Shown here piece by piece: positions 1 to 7,798 of a stretch of DNA of 16,475 bases (its first letter is position 1; every line of letters begins with the position of its first letter). The stretch is from the NCBI GenBank assembly GCA_016210245.1, contig JACQUR010000205.1, positions 1 to 16,475 of the forward strand, written 5' to 3'. The notes below the pieces were generated by a model. That model did no database searches, was not told the origin of the DNA, and saw only the letters and a program-made list of their open reading frames with translations. A program made the position numbers and the translations under genes. The DNA is from Chloroflexota bacterium. Its GTDB lineage: Bacteria > Chloroflexota > UBA6077 > JACQUR01.

Positions 1-2
1 CG

Positions 3-671
3 CTAGAGCAGCGCTTCCGACAGCAGCCCGTCCGGGTCGCGCACGGTGATGCGGTGGGGGGCGAGGGAGAGGTAGCCCTGGTCCTGGTAGAAGCGGAGCA
101 CCTGGTTGACCCGCTGGCGGCTGGAGCCGACCATCTGGGCCAGCTCCTCCTGGGTGAGCTGCAGGGTGGCCGGGGCGCGGCTCGAGAGGCGGAGGAGCTT
201 GCGAGCCACGCGGGCGTGCAGGTCGGCGAAGACCAGGTCGGCCACCTGCTCGTTGGTGCTGCGCAGGCGGGCCACCAGCAGGCGCAGCAGGCGGAAGCAG
301 GCCGGGGCGGAGGCGTGCAGATAGTCGAGGAAGTCGTCTCGTGGGAGGACCCCCACCTCGCCCGCCTCCACGACCACAGCGGTGGCGGAGCGGGGTTGGC
401 CATCCAGCGCCGACATCTCGCCCACCACGTCGCTCGCCTGCGCCAGCGCCAGCACCGTCTCCTGGCCGTCCTCGGAGAGCAGGCTCAGCTTGATGGAGCC
501 GCTGCGGACGATAAACACGCTGCCCGGCGGATCGCCCTGGTGGAAGAGGATCTCGCCCACTGCCGCGCGGCGGAGCCTGGAGCGACGCAGCAGCTCCGCG
601 ACCTCCTGGGGAGGCAGCCCGCGGAAGATGGTCGGCTGGTCGTCTGGCGCTGAGAGCCCGCGGCCGGACAT
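3..671 (-). CDS. Crp/Fnr family transcriptional regulator
   Basis: A 222-residue protein of normal size for the Crp/Fnr family. It has an N-terminal cyclic-nucleotide-binding-type beta barrel (about residues 15-130), a dimerisation helix (about 124-148) and a C-terminal winged helix-turn-helix (about 150-215). The recognition region reads LTQEELAQMVGSSRQRVNQV (172-191), typical of the family. In the phosphate-binding cassette GEMSALDGQPRSA (84-96), Glu85, Arg94 and Ser95 align with the cAMP-contacting residues of E. coli CRP, so a cyclic-nucleotide ligand is possible. There is no Fnr-type N-terminal cysteine cluster. The open frame runs further upstream, but family homology starts soon after the ATG at 671, so that start was chosen. 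It is divergent from the LD-carboxypeptidase gene. Target genes cannot be told from the sequence. Confidence 0.9.
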   Translation of the reverse strand: MSGRGLSAPDDQPTIFRGLPPQEVAELLRRSRLRRAAVGEILFHQGDPPGSVFIVRSGSIKLSLLSEDGQETVLALAQASDVVGEMSALDGQPRSATAVVVEAGEVGVLPRDDFLDYLHASAPACFRLLRLLVARLRSTNEQVADLVFADLHARVARKLLRLSSRAPATLQLTQEELAQMVGSSRQRVNQVLRFYQDQGYLSLAPHRITVRDPDGLLSEALL

Positions 672-724
672 AGCGGCGCATTCTACTGCCCCACCCCATT
701 GGGAGCAATGCGCTATACTGCCGA

Positions 725-784
725 GGGGCCAGGGGCCAGGGGGACCCGGAGATATGCTGCCGACTGCCGACTGCCGACTGCCCA
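725..784. repeat. heptanucleotide tandem repeats in divergent gap
   Basis: Two copies of GGGGCCA (725-738) are followed by CTGCCGA three times and CTGCCCA once (757-784). The second array ends only 4 nt before the LD-carboxypeptidase ATG and occupies the position where a Shine-Dalgarno sequence would be expected. A TATACT hexamer at 714-719 could be a -10 element for that gene, but no good -35 accompanies it. Confidence 0.8.
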
Positions 785-788
785 CTCC

Positions 789-1739
789 ATGATCAAGCCA
801 CCCCGCCTCCAGCCTGGCGCCACCCTGGGCCTGTGCGCCCCGGCGAGTCCGCTGTTCAAGCGCAGCGAGCTGAGCCGCGGCCTGGCCGTGCTGGAGCAGA
901 TGGGCTTCCGGGTGAAGCTGGCCCCCCACGCCCGCGCCCGCCACGGCTACCTGGCCGGGACCGACCGCGAGCGGGCCCAGGACCTGGAGGGGCTCTTCCT
1001 GGACCCCGAGGTGGATGGGATCATGTGCCTGCGCGGCGGCTACGGCAGCGTGCGCCTCCTGGACTACCTGGACTTCGAGCGTATCGCCCAGCACCCCAAG
1101 GTGTTCATCGGCTTCTCGGACATCACCCAGCTCCACCTGGCCCTCGCCCGCCGCTGCAACCTGGTTACCTTCTACGGCCCGATGGTGATCAGCCTGGCCC
1201 GGCCGGAGCCATCCCCCTATACGATGGAAGCGCTGCGCCGGGCGGTGTGCGGCCAGGAGCCCCTCGGCCCCCTGGCTCCCAACCCGGACGATCCCTGGCT
1301 GGAGTGCCTGGTGCCCGGCGAGGCGGAGGGCGAGTTAGTGGGCGGCTGCCTCGCGCTCGTGGCGAACAGCCTGGGCACACCGGAGGAGATCGACACCCGC
1401 GGCAGGATCCTGTTCCTGGAGGACGTGGACGAGGAGCCGCACTGCCTGGACGCCTGCCTGAGCCAGCTCCTGCGGGCGGGTAAGCTGCACCAGGCGGCCG
1501 GCTTCGCCATCGGCGAACTCGCCGGCTGCGGCCCGCGCCGCCTGGAGCCGAGCTTCCCGTCCAATCTCAGCGTGGAGGACGTGCTGGAGGAGCTGCTCGT
1601 GCCGCTGGGCAAGCCCACCCTCTACGGCCTGCCCATCGGCCACGGTCGCCACCTGGCCACCCTGCCGATCGGGGTGCGGGCGCGCCTGGATGCTGGACGG
1701 AAGGAACTTGCTATTCTGGAGACGGCGACCAGCGGGTGA
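789..1739 (+). CDS. S66 family LD-carboxypeptidase (muramoyltetrapeptide carboxypeptidase-like)
   Basis: A 316-residue cytoplasmic serine peptidase. The family removes the terminal D-Ala from muropeptide tetrapeptides during peptidoglycan recycling; some members (MccF-like) instead cleave peptide antibiotics. The triad is visible: nucleophile Ser110 in GFSDIT, Glu211 in LFLEDVDEEP and His285 in GLPIGHGRH, matching the Ser/Glu/His order of P. aeruginosa LdcA. MCLRGGYGSVRLL (79-91) is the conserved segment before the nucleophile. Family homology begins at IKPPRLQPG, so the ATG at 789 was preferred to TTG 699 and ATG 708. No ribosome-binding site is visible because heptad repeats fill that space. 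There is no signal peptide. Placement in S66 is firm; recycling versus self-immunity cannot be decided here. Confidence 0.9.
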   Translation: MIKPPRLQPGATLGLCAPASPLFKRSELSRGLAVLEQMGFRVKLAPHARARHGYLAGTDRERAQDLEGLFLDPEVDGIMCLRGGYGSVRLLDYLDFERIAQHPKVFIGFSDITQLHLALARRCNLVTFYGPMVISLARPEPSPYTMEALRRAVCGQEPLGPLAPNPDDPWLECLVPGEAEGELVGGCLALVANSLGTPEEIDTRGRILFLEDVDEEPHCLDACLSQLLRAGKLHQAAGFAIGELAGCGPRRLEPSFPSNLSVEDVLEELLVPLGKPTLYGLPIGHGRHLATLPIGVRARLDAGRKELAILETATSG

Positions 1740-1760
1740 GGGTGGCCGAGCGCAGAACCC

Positions 1761-2048
1761 TCAAGTCTCCATGATCCGGCGCAGGAGAGGCTGATTCCTG
1801 GCAATCAACTCCTTCAGCGCCTGGTAGCGTGCGAGTTGGTCCGGCTGCAAGATACCCTGGGCCGCGTAGCATTCCAGATCGGCCAGGCGGTCCTCTTCGA
1901 GCGGCCACTCTTCGGTGAAGTTCAACTGGTCGATCAGGTCCCAGCGGTCGATCTCCGCAGCGACCTCGGGGAGGTGCTGCCAGCGCTCTGTGAGCCGCTC
2001 CAACAGGCGCTCGATCTCTTGATGTACGGCGTCGCTTACCTGAGCCAT
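1761..2048 (-). CDS. small acidic hypothetical protein (95 aa), last gene of the que operon
   Basis: I do not recognise a family. The 95-residue protein is acidic and probably all-helical (EIERLLERLTERWQHL near the start, QLARYQALKELIARNQPLL near the end), with no membrane segment and no cysteine pair. Its ATG at 2048 lies inside the upstream 183-aa gene and the two overlap by 13 bp, so they are probably translated together. A small acidic helical protein coupled to a possible nuclease fits an antitoxin or immunity role, but that is inference from layout only. It converges on the LD-carboxypeptidase gene with a gap of about 20 bp and no visible terminator. Confidence 0.7.
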   Translation of the reverse strand: MAQVSDAVHQEIERLLERLTERWQHLPEVAAEIDRWDLIDQLNFTEEWPLEEDRLADLECYAAQGILQPDQLARYQALKELIARNQPLLRRIMET

Positions 2049-2587
2049 CGCGCTCCACTCGGCATGTGCCCCGCCAGACTCGCCACCTGGTACCCTGTTA
2101 TGAGGATACCACGATCCGCGGAGAAAACCACGAGGATCAGCGGCTTGGCCTGGGGCCCGAGGCGGCTGGCCGGCAGGGTGTTGGGCGCCACCGCTGCGGC
2201 AATAGTGCCCCCGCGCCGCTCATAAACGGCCAACCGCGTAGACGGGTCACGGGCTGCTCCTCTCAAGTCTTGCTCATACGCTTGCTCTGTCGTGCCCACC
2301 GCCCATTCCCGATCGTCGAGCACCCGTCGCACGAGGTGTAGGAATGAAGAAGGCTCACGAGCGCCAACGGCACGGCCCAGGTAGGTCCAACCGCGATACG
2401 CAAGCGGGACTGGCACGACGCGCGGGTCAAAGCGCGCCGTCGCCATCCGCTCGAGGATCTGGTCGATCTCAGCCGGAGTCGCGGCATGGCCAGTCCGAAC
2501 GAGTTCGCGGATAAGCTGGTCAACGGGATGGGGGCTGAGGGGTGGTCCCGCAGCTCCAGCGATCCCGGGGATCGGGCGGTGCATCAT
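2036..2587 (-). CDS. hypothetical protein (183 aa), possible BECR/RelE-like nuclease domain
   Basis: The ATG at 2587 overlaps the queE stop in an ATGA arrangement, so it is translationally coupled to queE and belongs to its operon; a start at 2608 is possible but lies within queE. Residues about 20-75 are a helical and linker region. From about residue 80 the pattern is helix (SSFLHLVRRVLDDREWA), strand (TRLAVYERRGGTIAAAV), then strand-turn-strand (PLILVVFSADRGILITGYQV). This order resembles the barnase/EndoU/ColicinE5-RelE (BECR) nuclease layout seen in phage and toxin proteins. The resemblance is by pattern only, and no catalytic set is certain. The following small gene overlaps its 3' end by 13 bp, as in toxin/partner pairs. 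It could equally be an uncharacterised housekeeping protein. Confidence 0.65.
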   Translation of the reverse strand: MMHRPIPGIAGAAGPPLSPHPVDQLIRELVRTGHAATPAEIDQILERMATARFDPRVVPVPLAYRGWTYLGRAVGAREPSSFLHLVRRVLDDREWAVGTTEQAYEQDLRGAARDPSTRLAVYERRGGTIAAAVAPNTLPASRLGPQAKPLILVVFSADRGILITGYQVASLAGHMPSGARWLR

Positions 2588-3291
2588 CGCCCCCGCTCGT
2601 CCCCCCACAGAAACACGTGCAACCGCGGGCCATAGCGGAAGCCGGTCTGCACGCAGCGCTCGGCCAGCCAGCGCGAGCGCTGGACCAGCGTGGCCGTGTC
2701 TGTCCCCTCGGGCATCAGCAGCACTCGCTCTGTCGGTACCCCGTAGCGGGCCACCAGCGTCTCGACCTCCTCCAGGTCACCCGGGCCCACGACCACAAAC
2801 TTGAAGGAGGCGCTGGGCTGCGCGGCGAACCACTGGAGGGCGGCCGGCACCTCCCGCCGCTCCGGGCTGTTGCCGGAGTGCGCCAGCTTTGGAGAGACGT
2901 TCCACTGGTCGATCAACGCGGCGAGGGGCGCCTCGGGCTTGACCGTCCCGTTAGTTTCCACCTCGATGCGCATGCCCCTCGCCTTGAGCTCGCTCGCCAG
3001 GCCGGCCAGCTCCCGCTGCTGGAGCAAGGGCTCGCCGCCGGTGATGACCACGTTGCGGGGGCCGGCCTGCTCGACGCGATGCACGATATCAGCAGCGTCG
3101 ATCGTAATGATCTCCTGCTTCGGATCGTACCTGTCCCAGTCCCAGGTAGTCCTTGTGTCACAAAAGGAACACCTCAAATTGCACAACGACAGTCGCACGA
3201 ACACGCTCGGCACGCCCGCCGTCGCGCCTTCGCCCTGGATGGAGGCGAAGATCTCCGGCTCGCCGCTGGGGAGGCGACTCAGCTTCAGCAT
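2584..3291 (-). CDS. queE: 7-carboxy-7-deazaguanine synthase QueE (radical SAM)
   Basis: A 235-residue radical SAM enzyme that converts 6-carboxytetrahydropterin to 7-carboxy-7-deazaguanine, the second dedicated step to preQ0. The cluster-binding cysteines C37, C41 and C44 are in CNLRCSFCDT (CX3CX2C). IQGEG (18-22) and VVITGGEPLLQQ (the SAM-binding GGEP) are conserved QueE features, and LHVFLWG is a typical C-terminal end. The length is normal. Its ATG at 3291 is 2 nt after the queC stop, and its own stop overlaps the next start by 4 nt, giving a tightly coupled queD-queC-queE order. Confidence 0.96.
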   Translation of the reverse strand: MLKLSRLPSGEPEIFASIQGEGATAGVPSVFVRLSLCNLRCSFCDTRTTWDWDRYDPKQEIITIDAADIVHRVEQAGPRNVVITGGEPLLQQRELAGLASELKARGMRIEVETNGTVKPEAPLAALIDQWNVSPKLAHSGNSPERREVPAALQWFAAQPSASFKFVVVGPGDLEEVETLVARYGVPTERVLLMPEGTDTATLVQRSRWLAERCVQTGFRYGPRLHVFLWGDERGR

Positions 3292-3293
3292 GG

Positions 3294-4028
3294 CTACCCC
3301 ACCGCCAGAGCAGGGTCCGGCAGCCCTGCCTCCTGGAAGCCTTTCGCGCGCAGCAGGCAGCTATCGCAGCGCCCGCAGGGGCGCGTCCCGCCCTCGTAGC
3401 AGCTCCAGGTGAGCTGGAGCGGCGCGCCAACCTCCACGGCCAGGCGCACGATGTCCGCCTTGGTCTTGTCGATCAGGGGGGTCTCGATGCGCAGCGGCAC
3501 GCCGTACTGCGTACCCAGCTTGCTGCCCAGGCGCAGCGCCTCCACCACCGCGCCGTAGTACTCAGGCCGGCAGTCGGGATAGCCGCTGTAGTCGATGGCG
3601 TTGGCGGCGATGAAGATGCGCGCCTCCAGCTCCGCAGGCGGGGTGCCCTGGACCTCCAGGGCGTGGAGCGCCTCGCTCTCCAGCAGGGCCGCGCCCAGGG
3701 TCAGGAAGAAGGTGTTGCGCAGCGGGACGTAGGTGAGCGGGATGTCCTGGGCCATCGCCGCTGGAGCTCGGTCGGCCGGGAGGGCGAACCGCTCGGGCTG
3801 GGTGAGCGCCGAGTACCAGGCCAGCTCCTTGAAGAAGGACACGTCCACCACGCGGTGCTGGAGCCCCAGCGCCCGGGCCACCAGGCGGGCCGATTCGATC
3901 TCGCGGCGGTGCGCCTGGCCGTAGTGGACCGTCACCGCCAGCAGCTCGTACCCCTGCCGCCGGGCCAGGGCGGCAACCGTAGTCGAATCCAGGCCGCCCG
4001 AGAGCAGCACCAGCCCGAGCCGTCTCAT
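3294..4028 (-). CDS. queC: 7-cyano-7-deazaguanine (preQ0) synthase QueC
   Basis: A 244-residue ATP-dependent enzyme that turns 7-carboxy-7-deazaguanine and ammonia into preQ0. The N-terminal PP-loop SGGLDSTT (10-17) binds ATP, and TVHYGQAHRREIESA follows as in the family. Four zinc-ligand cysteines, C210, C218, C221 and C224, lie in CYEGGTRPCGRCDSC. RNTFFL and PDCRPEYY are conserved in QueC. The start codon overlaps the queD stop (ATGA at 4025-4028), showing translational coupling. The product feeds tRNA queuosine or, in some bacteria, 7-deazaguanine DNA modification; no tgt, queF or dpd gene lies in the window to decide which. Confidence 0.97.
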   Translation of the reverse strand: MRRLGLVLLSGGLDSTTVAALARRQGYELLAVTVHYGQAHRREIESARLVARALGLQHRVVDVSFFKELAWYSALTQPERFALPADRAPAAMAQDIPLTYVPLRNTFFLTLGAALLESEALHALEVQGTPPAELEARIFIAANAIDYSGYPDCRPEYYGAVVEALRLGSKLGTQYGVPLRIETPLIDKTKADIVRLAVEVGAPLQLTWSCYEGGTRPCGRCDSCLLRAKGFQEAGLPDPALAVG

Positions 4029-4483
4029 GGCAGCGCCTCCTCCTGGAGGGCGCAGGGCAGCAGCGTGCCATCCGGGACGAACTCGGCGTACTGCCCGGGC
4101 GACTCCCAGATCCGGACACTGCGGACGAGGTCACCGAACTGCCGCCGCGCCACCTCGAAGAGCTGCTGCGCCATCGCCTCGGCCGAGGGATTGACGCCCC
4201 GAAAGAGGTAGAGCTTGCTCTCCGGCAGCGCGCCCAGGGCCCCTACCAGGGCCGTGTCGCGGTCATTCAGCAGGAAGGCGTGATCCCAGTACTCGTCCAC
4301 CCATGCCTTCATGCGCCTCTTCAGCGCCGCGAAGTCGAGCGCCAGCCCGAGCGCGTCCAGCTCCCGCGCCGCCACGAACACCTCCGCCCGGTACGTGTGT
4401 CCGTGGGGCGCTGCGCACTTGCCCGGGTAGTCCAGCAGCCGGTGCCCGGCGTCGAAGGAGAGCTCGATGCGGTTGACGTACAT
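4025..4483 (-). CDS. queD: 6-carboxytetrahydropterin synthase QueD
   Basis: A 152-residue member of the PTPS/QueD family, which converts 7,8-dihydroneopterin triphosphate to 6-carboxytetrahydropterin. The zinc ligands are His14 (FDAGHRL), His27 and His29 (PHGH). Cys23 is the catalytic cysteine expected of QueD as opposed to mammalian PTPS, and Asp67-His68 (YWDHAFLLND) supply the proton relay. VNPSAEAMA matches the conserved substrate-binding PTAE region. It is the first gene of the que operon, transcribed from the 153-bp gap shared with the divergent MFS gene; GGTGGGGG just before the ATG is a weak ribosome-binding site. No preQ1 riboswitch was seen. FolE, the source of the substrate, is not in the window. 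Confidence 0.96.
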   Translation of the reverse strand: MYVNRIELSFDAGHRLLDYPGKCAAPHGHTYRAEVFVAARELDALGLALDFAALKRRMKAWVDEYWDHAFLLNDRDTALVGALGALPESKLYLFRGVNPSAEAMAQQLFEVARRQFGDLVRSVRIWESPGQYAEFVPDGTLLPCALQEEALP

Positions 4484-4636
4484 GCCCCCACCTTACCGAG
4501 CCTGCCGTCCTGTTTGCAAGCCTCGGTGCTGCTGGCTATCCTTGGGGCAACCGCCCCAACTCGGTGACTCGCCTCCGGCGACTCCCCTCCGCGATTCCCC
4601 CGACAATCCGCCCCCTCCTGGAGGCCCGAAGACAGC
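4484..4636. other. divergent intergenic region, queD / MFS
   Basis: This 153-bp gap must hold the promoters of the que operon (minus) and the MFS gene (plus). I found no convincing -35/-10 pair on either strand and no riboswitch motif. GGAGG at 4620-4624 lies 12 nt before the GTG start of the MFS gene, a slightly long Shine-Dalgarno spacing. Confidence 0.4.
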
Positions 4637-5857
4637 GTGGCTGAGCAAGCAGGACCTATCCGGCAAGCAGCGTCCCAGTGGGAAGGGACCGGCCGCCAGC
4701 CGTTCTGGAGCCTCCCCTACGTGCTCGTGTGCGCCGCGCAGTTCCTGAGCTATGGCAACGGCGTCATGCTGGATCCGGTGCTGCCACTCTACCTGACCGG
4801 CGTCGGCCAGACGCCGGCCTTCGTCGGGATCACCATCGTCGCCTTCAGCATCTCGTCCTTCGCCACGCGACCGTTTCTGGGGCAGGGCGTCGATCGCTGG
4901 AGCGCGCGCGGGATCTACCTGCTGGGCGCGCTGGCCCTGGCGGCCTCGAGCTTCACCTACCTCGTGCCGAGCCTGGCCGCGCTGCTGGTCGCGCGCGTCG
5001 TGCAGGGTCTGGGCTGGGCAGCCATCAACACGGCGGGGATCGTGATCGCCGTCGACTCGACGCCAGCGAGCCGGCGCGGGGAAGCACTGGGCTACTTCAG
5101 CATGATGCCCGGCCTGGCCATGGCGCTGACGCCGCCCGTGGGCCTGGGGCTCTTTGCAGCCCGGGGTTTCTCGTGGGTCTGCGTGCTGTCCGGCCTGCTG
5201 GGCTTCGCCGCGGTAGCCGCCGCGGCCCTGGTGTACGAGGCGCCGCGCGTCCGCCGCGCCGAGCCTGGGCTCGGCTTCTGGGCAAGCCTGCTCGAGCCGC
5301 GCGTCCTGCTGCCTTCCGTCTTGCTCTTCCTGCTCGTGGCCGCGCAGCCGATCACCAACATCTACATCGCGCTCTACGCCCGAGCGCGCGGCATCGACGG
5401 CCTGACGCTCTTCTTCCTGGCCAGTGGGGCCAGCATGGTTGGCGCCCGGGCGCTGGGGCATTTCTCCGATCGATGGGGCCGGGCGCCCATGATCGGCGTG
5501 GGCTTCGCGCTCGCGGCCCTGGGCCTCGCCCTCATGCTGGCGGCGGATACGCTCCTCCCACTCGTGCTCGGCGGGGCCATCTTCTCAGGGGGCGCCTCGC
5601 TGGCCAACCCGGCCATCATGGCGCTGGCCGTCGACCTGGCCCCGCGCCATCGCCGCGGCGCCGCCCTGGCAACCTTTACCGCGGCCTTCCAGATTGCCTG
5701 GGGAAGCGCCGGGTTCCTCTGGGGCCTGATCATCGAGTGGTCGGGCTACGAGGGCATGTTCCTGGGGGCCATCGCCCTGGCCGTGGCCGGCCTGGCCGTG
5801 CTCGGCGCGAACTGGCAGTCGGCGGGCGGGGGGCGCACCAGGGGGACTGCCGAGTAG
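4637..5857 (+). CDS. major facilitator superfamily (MFS) transporter
   Basis: A 406-residue inner-membrane protein with about twelve hydrophobic segments and a short polar N-terminus. Both halves keep an MFS motif A in the cytoplasmic loop after the second helix of each half: GQGVDRWSARG (first half) and GHFSDRWGRAPMI (second half). This two-fold pattern is typical of drug/proton antiporters and sugar-type exporters, but the substrate cannot be read from the sequence. The GTG at 4637 was chosen because it follows GGAGG and no ATG occurs before the second helix. It lies on the same strand as, and about 200 bp before, the GAF/protease pair next to the lanthipeptide genes, so it could export that product, though a housekeeping efflux role is equally possible. 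Confidence 0.92.
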   Translation: MAEQAGPIRQAASQWEGTGRQPFWSLPYVLVCAAQFLSYGNGVMLDPVLPLYLTGVGQTPAFVGITIVAFSISSFATRPFLGQGVDRWSARGIYLLGALALAASSFTYLVPSLAALLVARVVQGLGWAAINTAGIVIAVDSTPASRRGEALGYFSMMPGLAMALTPPVGLGLFAARGFSWVCVLSGLLGFAAVAAAALVYEAPRVRRAEPGLGFWASLLEPRVLLPSVLLFLLVAAQPITNIYIALYARARGIDGLTLFFLASGASMVGARALGHFSDRWGRAPMIGVGFALAALGLALMLAADTLLPLVLGGAIFSGGASLANPAIMALAVDLAPRHRRGAALATFTAAFQIAWGSAGFLWGLIIEWSGYEGMFLGAIALAVAGLAVLGANWQSAGGGRTRGTAE

Positions 5858-6016
5858 CGCCGCAGCGAGCATGAGCGGCCTTCGCCACCCGCGTCGGCGT
5901 TGACTTGTCCCCCCGTGCTGGGCTTTTCCTGACCAGGACAGGCCCCCTCCTGGGTGGCCGAGGAGTTGCACCGTCGTGGCGGCGGCCCGCGTCCCTGGTT
6001 CGGCTGGGGCGCAAAC

Positions 6017-6025
6017 TGCTATTCT
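6017..6025 (+). promoter_or_regulatory. possible extended -10 promoter of the GAF/protease operon
   Basis: TGCTATTCT fits an extended -10 (TGN plus TATTCT) about 35 nt before the ATG at 6060. The -35 match upstream is poor. The rest of the 202-bp gap (5858-6059) shows only a short CCAGGA/TCCTGG hairpin near 5934-5960 that might end the MFS transcript. Confidence 0.25.
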
Positions 6026-6059
6026 GACGAGCTGGCCGAAACGGAAAGAGGGGGAGGCC

Positions 6060-6953
6060 ATGGAGCACGGCGCTCAGGCGCAGGACCGGGAGGCCTTGGC
6101 ACGAGCCGAGGCGACGATCGCCCAGCAGGCCGAGCAGATCGAGCGCCTGCATCGCCAGCTCGAGGACCAGCACCTGGCGCACGACCTGCGGGAGGGGCTG
6201 AGCCTCGCAGCCACGGCGGCGCGCATCGCCATGCCGTCGACTCACGTGCAGTTGCTGGAGATGGTCGTCAGGACCGCGGCGCGCGTGATCGCAGCCCGGG
6301 CCGCTTCGCTCTTCTTGCTCGAGCCGGGCGGACAGGAGATGAGCGTCGCGGTCGCGCTCGGCGAGAAGGCGAACGAGGTCAGGTGGCTGCGCATGCCGGT
6401 GGGCCACGGCATCGCAGGGCTCGTGGCGGCGACAGGCCAGCCGATGGCGGTGGCAGATGCCCGCAGCGACCCGCGCCAGGCCTCCGACATCGCCCAGATG
6501 ATCGGCTACCTGCCGCAGAGCATCCTGTGCGTCCCCCTGTTCTACGAGGAGCAGGTCATCGGCGTGCTCGAGCTGCTGGACAAGGAGGGGGCGCCAGCGT
6601 TCAGCGCCACAGACATGGAGGTGCTGGGGCTCTTCGCCAACCAGGCCGCGGTCGCGATCGAGCAATCGCGCACCCACCGCAGCCTCGCAGCGCTGATCGG
6701 TGAGGTGCTGGAGTCGCTCACCAGAGGCCCGGAGGCGCGGCCGCGGGGGCTCCAGGAGCGGCTGGGCGCGTATGCCCGGCAGATCGAGGACGACCCGGCC
6801 TTTCGCCAGTCGCTCGAGCTGGCCCAACTGGTCCGCGAGGTCGCCCGCCAGGGCGAGCGCGAGCTGAAGGCGTGCCAGGGCATCCTGCACAGCTTCGCCG
6901 ACTACCTGCGCAGCCGGCCGGAGTTGCTGGGCGGCTGGGGGATGACGCCATGA
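6060..6953 (+). CDS. GAF-domain sensor protein
   Basis: A 297-residue soluble protein. Residues 5-45 form a coiled coil (ALARAEATIAQQAEQIERL). Residues about 60-203 form a GAF domain with the usual signature of a helix, ASLFLLEPG, MPVGHGIAGLVAATGQPMAV and SILCVPLFYEEQVIGVLELL. A helical tail (205-285) follows, with no kinase, cyclase, HTH or other output domain. The domain probably binds a small ligand or mediates dimerisation; the ligand is unknown. The start at 6060 follows a strong ribosome-binding site (AGAGGGGGAGG, 6047-6057). The last codons overlap the next ATG (ATGA at 6950-6953), so the protein is made in step with the S8 protease and may regulate or scaffold it. Confidence 0.88.
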   Translation: MEHGAQAQDREALARAEATIAQQAEQIERLHRQLEDQHLAHDLREGLSLAATAARIAMPSTHVQLLEMVVRTAARVIAARAASLFLLEPGGQEMSVAVALGEKANEVRWLRMPVGHGIAGLVAATGQPMAVADARSDPRQASDIAQMIGYLPQSILCVPLFYEEQVIGVLELLDKEGAPAFSATDMEVLGLFANQAAVAIEQSRTHRSLAALIGEVLESLTRGPEARPRGLQERLGAYARQIEDDPAFRQSLELAQLVREVARQGERELKACQGILHSFADYLRSRPELLGGWGMTP

Positions 6954-7798
6954 TCGAGCGGCCACCTGCCTGGGGCCTGCGCGTCGCGGCGGACCTGCTG
7001 CCACTCCAGGCGATCCCGCACCTGGACGAGATCACGCGGGAGTGGGCCTGGGAGACCAGCACCGGCCAGGGCGTCAAGGTGGCAGTGATCGACAGCGGGA
7101 TCGACGCCGCACACCCGGCCGTGGGCGGTCGAGTCGGTGGGTATGTGGCCATTGGCGAGGGCCCCGACGGTTTGACCTACGACACCGCGCCGCACGCCGA
7201 TGCCTTCGGCCACGGGACCGCGTGCGCGGGCATCATCCGCGCCGTGGCCCCGGAGTGCGAGCTGTACAGCGTCAAGGTGCTCGGGCCGGGACTCTCCGGC
7301 CGCGGCCCCGTCTTCCTGGCCGGCCTGCGCTGGGCGATCGAGCACGGGATGCACGTCTGCAACCTGAGCCTGGGCACGACCAGGAAGGACTTCTTCGGGA
7401 TGCTGCACGAGCTGGCCGACCTGGCCTATTTCCGCAACGTCATCCTGGTGGCGGCCGCCAACAACATGCCCATCCCGAGCTTCCCCTCTCTGTACGCCTC
7501 GGTGGTCTCGGTCGCCTCCCACGACGTGAAGGACCCCTACGACCCGTACCTCTACTACTACAACCCGCGCCCGCCGGTGGAGTTCGTCGCGCCCGGCATC
7601 GGAGTCCGCGTGGCCTGGCTGCACGGGCAGTGGATCACCACGACCGGAAACAGTTGCGCGGCGCCCCACCTGGCCGGCATCATCGCCCGGATCCTGGGCA
7701 AGCACCCGGGACTGGCGCCCTTCCAGGTCAAGACGATCCTGCGCGCGCTGGCGGCCAACGTGGCGGCCCCGCGCCTCGACGGAACCCGCGGCGGCTGA
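6950..7798 (+). CDS. S8 family (subtilisin-like) serine protease, candidate lanthipeptide leader protease
   Basis: A compact 282-residue subtilase with the full catalytic triad: Asp48 in VAVIDSGID, His88 in FGHGTACAGI and Ser235 in GNSCAAPHLAG, with Asn171 (AAANN) as oxyanion residue. The serine motif is GNSCAAP rather than the usual GTSMAAP. There is no signal peptide, propeptide or membrane anchor, so it should act inside the cell, unlike secreted degradative subtilisins. It is coupled to the GAF gene by an ATGA overlap and converges on the lanthipeptide synthetase gene, overlapping it by 71 bp (7728-7798). Intracellular S8 proteases that remove lanthipeptide leaders (LanP type) are known, so leader cleavage is a reasonable role; the link here is by position only. 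Confidence 0.93.
   Translation: MIERPPAWGLRVAADLLPLQAIPHLDEITREWAWETSTGQGVKVAVIDSGIDAAHPAVGGRVGGYVAIGEGPDGLTYDTAPHADAFGHGTACAGIIRAVAPECELYSVKVLGPGLSGRGPVFLAGLRWAIEHGMHVCNLSLGTTRKDFFGMLHELADLAYFRNVILVAAANNMPIPSFPSLYASVVSVASHDVKDPYDPYLYYYNPRPPVEFVAPGIGVRVAWLHGQWITTTGNSCAAPHLAGIIARILGKHPGLAPFQVKTILRALAANVAAPRLDGTRGG

Noticed and set aside
54..653. 199-codon plus-strand frame opposite the Crp/Fnr gene
   Set aside because: Antisense shadow of a clearly conserved gene; the composition is low-complexity and no family is recognisable.
4484..4636. preQ1 riboswitch ahead of the que operon
   Set aside because: The short leader lacks the preQ1 stem-loop and A-rich tail pattern.
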